NCBI RefSeq assembly: GCF_022682495.2
Contig: NC_071393.1
Span: forward strand, 100,243,010 to 100,307,009
DNA length: 64,000 bases
DNA from: Desmodus rotundus
Taxonomy: Eukaryota > Chordata > Mammalia > Chiroptera > Phyllostomidae
Reading direction: 5' to 3'
In this document: positions 61,627 through 64,000 of the stretch, in pieces
Layout: each line of letters opens with the position of its first letter
How positions within the stretch are numbered: position 1 is the first letter of the stretch
Notes under the pieces: generated by a model
Database searches by the model: none
What the model was told of the DNA's origin: nothing
What the model saw: the letters and a program-made list of their open reading frames with translations, nothing else
Program-made: the position numbers and the translations under genes

Positions 61627-61751
61627 CTTGCAATAAAGTGTGTGATGCCGAATTCTGGTAAGGACTGCCAAGCTTGAATAAATCTCATCTTGGCCTCAAT
61701 TAGGCTCATCTGAGCTACATTCTGATGGGCCTCCAAAATTCTTGCTGTTAT
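61627..61751 (-). CDS. FERMT2: FERMT2 (kindlin-2) third-last constitutive coding exon
   Basis: This exon encodes [20 protein letters not shown] and [20 protein letters not shown], then A and two bases of a split Arg codon. It corresponds to residues 535-576 in 680-residue numbering, the end of F2 leading into F3. The acceptor is 'tcatatttag' and the donor 'gtcagt', which is weaker than consensus. The exon starts in phase 0, so it can follow either the upstream constitutive exon (outside this window) or the 21-nt microexon at 62353-62373. Confidence 0.96.
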
Positions 61752-62352
61752 CTAAATATGATTGAACAGCAACATCATTTTTACCAAGATACATTATTCT
61801 TTCATGGTAGACTCAAGACAAAAGATTGAAAAATTGAGTTATATGTCCCACCCCCAAATCATATGTTGCAAGAGTTGGAATTAGAAAGTTACATTTGGGA
61901 ATTTTAGTAAAATGACCTCTCAAAATAAACCTTTATGTATTTCTTAATTTCAGTTTCCATATATCAAGAAACAAAAAGTACTATTGGGAGTACACAGCTG
62001 CCATTCTTGCCACATATTTCAAGTACACTCATCTATGATACTGCTATTATAAAACAGCATGTTCTAATCCTCATATACATGGTATGTTTTAAATTTAGCA
62101 CCACGATATATATGATCAAAATGAGGACCTAGAAAATAAGTTTCTAGCAGAAATATTTATTACCATAATAATTTTAAAATTTTTCTAAGGGAATCATTAG
62201 AAAAGTTAAATTTTAATTTAAATTATACTCACTTTGGGAAGGCTACTCCCACAAGGAGTGGAAGGAAATTAATCCGTGAGAGGAGATTGTAGCTAGGGCT
62301 TTAAAATGTTTTATTTATCTCCTTTCTTTTTTGGTAAATATGGAGAACTTAC

Positions 62353-62373
62353 CAAATCTCTTATATAGCCTGG
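62353..62373 (-). CDS. FERMT2: FERMT2 alternative 21-nt microexon (PGYIRDL)
   Basis: On the minus strand, ccatctgcag precedes exactly 21 nt (ccaggctatataagagattt plus g), followed by a near-perfect donor gtaagt. Being 3x7 nt and in phase 0, it adds PGYIRDL just before Ile535 without changing the frame. A ~60-nt pyrimidine-rich tract lies directly upstream. From memory, human FERMT2 has 680- and 687-residue isoforms; a 7-residue insertion fits exactly. The insert would sit late in F2, ahead of the integrin-binding F3. Inclusion pattern is not readable from DNA. Confidence 0.82.
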
Positions 62374-62460
62374 CTGCAGATGGCAATGCGAGGAAAAGAA
62401 AAGGAAGCAGAAAGAAAAAAAAGGCAATCAGAAAAAAATGGCAATGAAGCAAAGAAAAAG
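62374..62460 (-). promoter_or_regulatory. FERMT2: Pyrimidine tract and UGC motifs upstream of the microexon
   Basis: The minus strand reads as a long C/T-rich run (plus strand: gaggaaaagaaaaggaagca... to 62460) ending 'ttgccatctgcag'. An extended polypyrimidine tract with TGC close to the 3' splice site is typical of regulated microexons (PTBP1 repression and SRRM4-type activation are known examples). Binding by any factor is inference. Confidence 0.55.
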
Positions 62461-62497
62461 TTGTGGTAACCTGCAAACCAAAATTCCAGCCAAAAAC

Positions 62498-62503
62498 CAT
62501 GCA
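62498..62503 (-). promoter_or_regulatory. FERMT2: TGCATG (RBFOX-type) intronic motif
   Basis: The plus-strand catgca reads TGCATG on the FERMT2 strand, 125 nt upstream of the microexon. A second TGCATG occurs at 62811-62806. Upstream RBFOX sites usually favour skipping. A hexamer alone can occur by chance. Confidence 0.4.
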
Positions 62504-64000
62504 AAAAATTACTTCAGGTGGAAACCAAGCAAAGTAAATGCAAGCATGAAAATGAAAATGAGGAAGCAGTGATTATTTCCATTTAGAATATTCAGAAAAC
62601 ACTCCACATCGTTTTAGATTGTTAAATGTTACTCAAATTAAGGGTAGAACCTTGAGGGAGGAAATAAAAAGAGCAAATACCCCCTTTCCCCTTCATGTAC
62701 CAGTTCTTTCTGATTAGGGTAAAGCTAATTATTTTAGTAGCAAAGTCAAATTTAATATTTAAAAGCCTTCAATATTATCTCAGATTGAGTCAGATAAATA
62801 CGATTCATGCACTGCTTTTCAGAAATAGGTTGAAGGCATAAAATAAGTGCAATGACCATACTGTTTCTTTTAATTATACAAGAAAAGCAAACCCCTTAAT
62901 TACCATCTGTTTTTTGCATCCTTTTTCCTGGAAGGGAAAATAGAGAGATGCCATATACTACACTAGGACTGGTGGCTATAAACATACTAGTCCATTTCAA
63001 TTTGGATTAACAGATTAACATGGAACAACTCTTTAAAATGTAAAATCCAGTTTGGGGGTCATATTCATGAAGATGTCCATAGCAAGTTTAATTAGTTTAA
63101 GATGGAGCTTGGAGGAATTCAAGTAGATTTAAATATGACAAAAGCTGTACCGATGGACCCCAAAGGAAAACAATGCACTCATGCCCTGGCAGGGACAAAC
63201 GGCCCCAGGCCTGCACACCTTCCTGATGGACTCCTGAATGTGCCACTGGGTTCCGCAGGTAACAATTACTGCGCACTGTGGCCAACAACCAGTACAGCAC
63301 CTGACACACAACAGCAACTGAACTCTCCCCAGTCCGCAATTACTAGGTGTGAGGACAAGGAGTCTACCTTCTGGGAAGATCTGTAAATCTAATTAGGGAA
63401 AGGAGGATTAAAAAAGAATGTGCATTTGATGAGACATCGCTGTGGCAGACAGTCCCCACGGACCACACACCTGCTGCCATCCTGCCAGTTCAGGACGGGC
63501 AAACATTCCCCGTCTTTGTCCTCAAGCGAACGTTCAGTTAACAATTTAGTTGAGAACTCTGTAAAGTGAAAACTACCACTTTGAAAGTTTCTGAACTTTC
63601 TATGACAGCTAAACCAACATTTAGCTGTTTCCACAGTTATAGTTTAATATTTTTTTTCCTGACACTTGATAGTGAAAGATTGCTAAGATTTGAATTTATT
63701 CATTGCCTTTGAAGGCATATGAATTCTTTTTTTTTCCAAATCTTTAAATGAAATTACTAAGAATAAAACTAAATAAATTAGTATTTGATTCACTTTGCTT
63801 TTTAACTTACAATCTACATTCCACAAAGCCCCCCAGGGCAGCATTTCCTTCATTCCTTACTACTCCCACATTGTGTGACAGCGGGGTAAATAATTTCCAT
63901 GCAGCTTACACAGCCTCAGAAACTTAAACACCACTACTTGGTGATTGATTCTGAACACTTTAAACTTCTAGTTAAGTGATGTCAGACTCATATGATAAGC
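62504..64000 (-). other. FERMT2: FERMT2 intron, to the window edge
   Basis: No further coding exon was found. I looked on the minus strand for the expected upstream exon ending in a Lys-Asn-Lys-Gln-like stretch with a donor and did not see it, so it must lie beyond 64000. Short frames at 63097-63386 on both strands have no motif. No repeat was assigned. Confidence 0.6.

Noticed and set aside
63097..63386. Possible extra FERMT2 exon
   Set aside because: Frames on both strands lack kindlin similarity and suitable splice-site pairs; it is intronic.
63800..63830. A minus-strand GTAAGT-like donor at about 63809
   Set aside because: The upstream translation does not resemble kindlin-2, so it is not the missing exon.

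Overview
The window looks like mammalian chromosomal DNA, most likely from a bat. It contains at least eight copies of a tRNA-derived SINE that match the bat Ves family: an A/B-box head, a body that reads in reverse complement as 'catgtgccctgactggg', and a T-rich or A-rich end. It also has short mariner and hAT elements with intact target-site duplications, which is typical of microbats with recent DNA-transposon activity. Species and chromosome cannot be read directly. There are no bacterial-type operons, CRISPR arrays or phage genes.

Only one functional protein-coding gene is supported: the 3' end of FERMT2 (kindlin-2) on the minus strand, at the right edge. Three C-terminal coding exons (59792-59965, 61159-61300, 61627-61751) join in frame to encode the last 146 residues. 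Numbering back from a 680-residue protein puts the integrin-binding Gln-Trp pair exactly at 614/615. A 21-nt microexon (62353-62373) sits upstream in the intron, in frame, with strong splice sites and a long pyrimidine tract. The 3' UTR runs to about 58690. All other FERMT2 exons lie beyond position 64000.

The remaining ~58 kb is intergenic. From memory of the human order (STYX-GNPNAT1-FERMT2-DDHD1 on 14q22), it would be the GNPNAT1-FERMT2 interval; this is inference. Layout: 1-2270 an antisense HAL1/L1 5' half with tandem 5'UTR units; 2370-8080 old repeats (MIR, L2) and a 208-bp local duplication; 8200-9770 L1 ORF2 debris; 10-16.5 kb MIR, mariner MITE, MER5A, L2, Ves and an 88-bp near-identical duplication exactly 1380 bp apart; 17.6-20.4 kb antisense L1M with a U4 snRNA-derived piece; 20.8-38 kb Ves, L2, MIR/MLT1, Tigger and a 1.3-kb antisense L1; 38.6-39.5 kb a processed NACA pseudogene flanked by a perfect 16-bp duplication; 40.6-45.4 kb a three-level nest (hAT in HAL1 in L1); 48.8-51.7 kb another nest (two Ves in an L1 in Tigger-type sequence); 52.7-57.8 kb L1M, MIR and L2 debris; 58.0-58.5 kb an internally deleted mariner just beyond the FERMT2 poly(A) site.

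The items most worth attention are the FERMT2 microexon and its intronic motifs, the two local templated-looking duplications, and the U4/L1 junction. I found no evidence for a previously undescribed multi-gene system.
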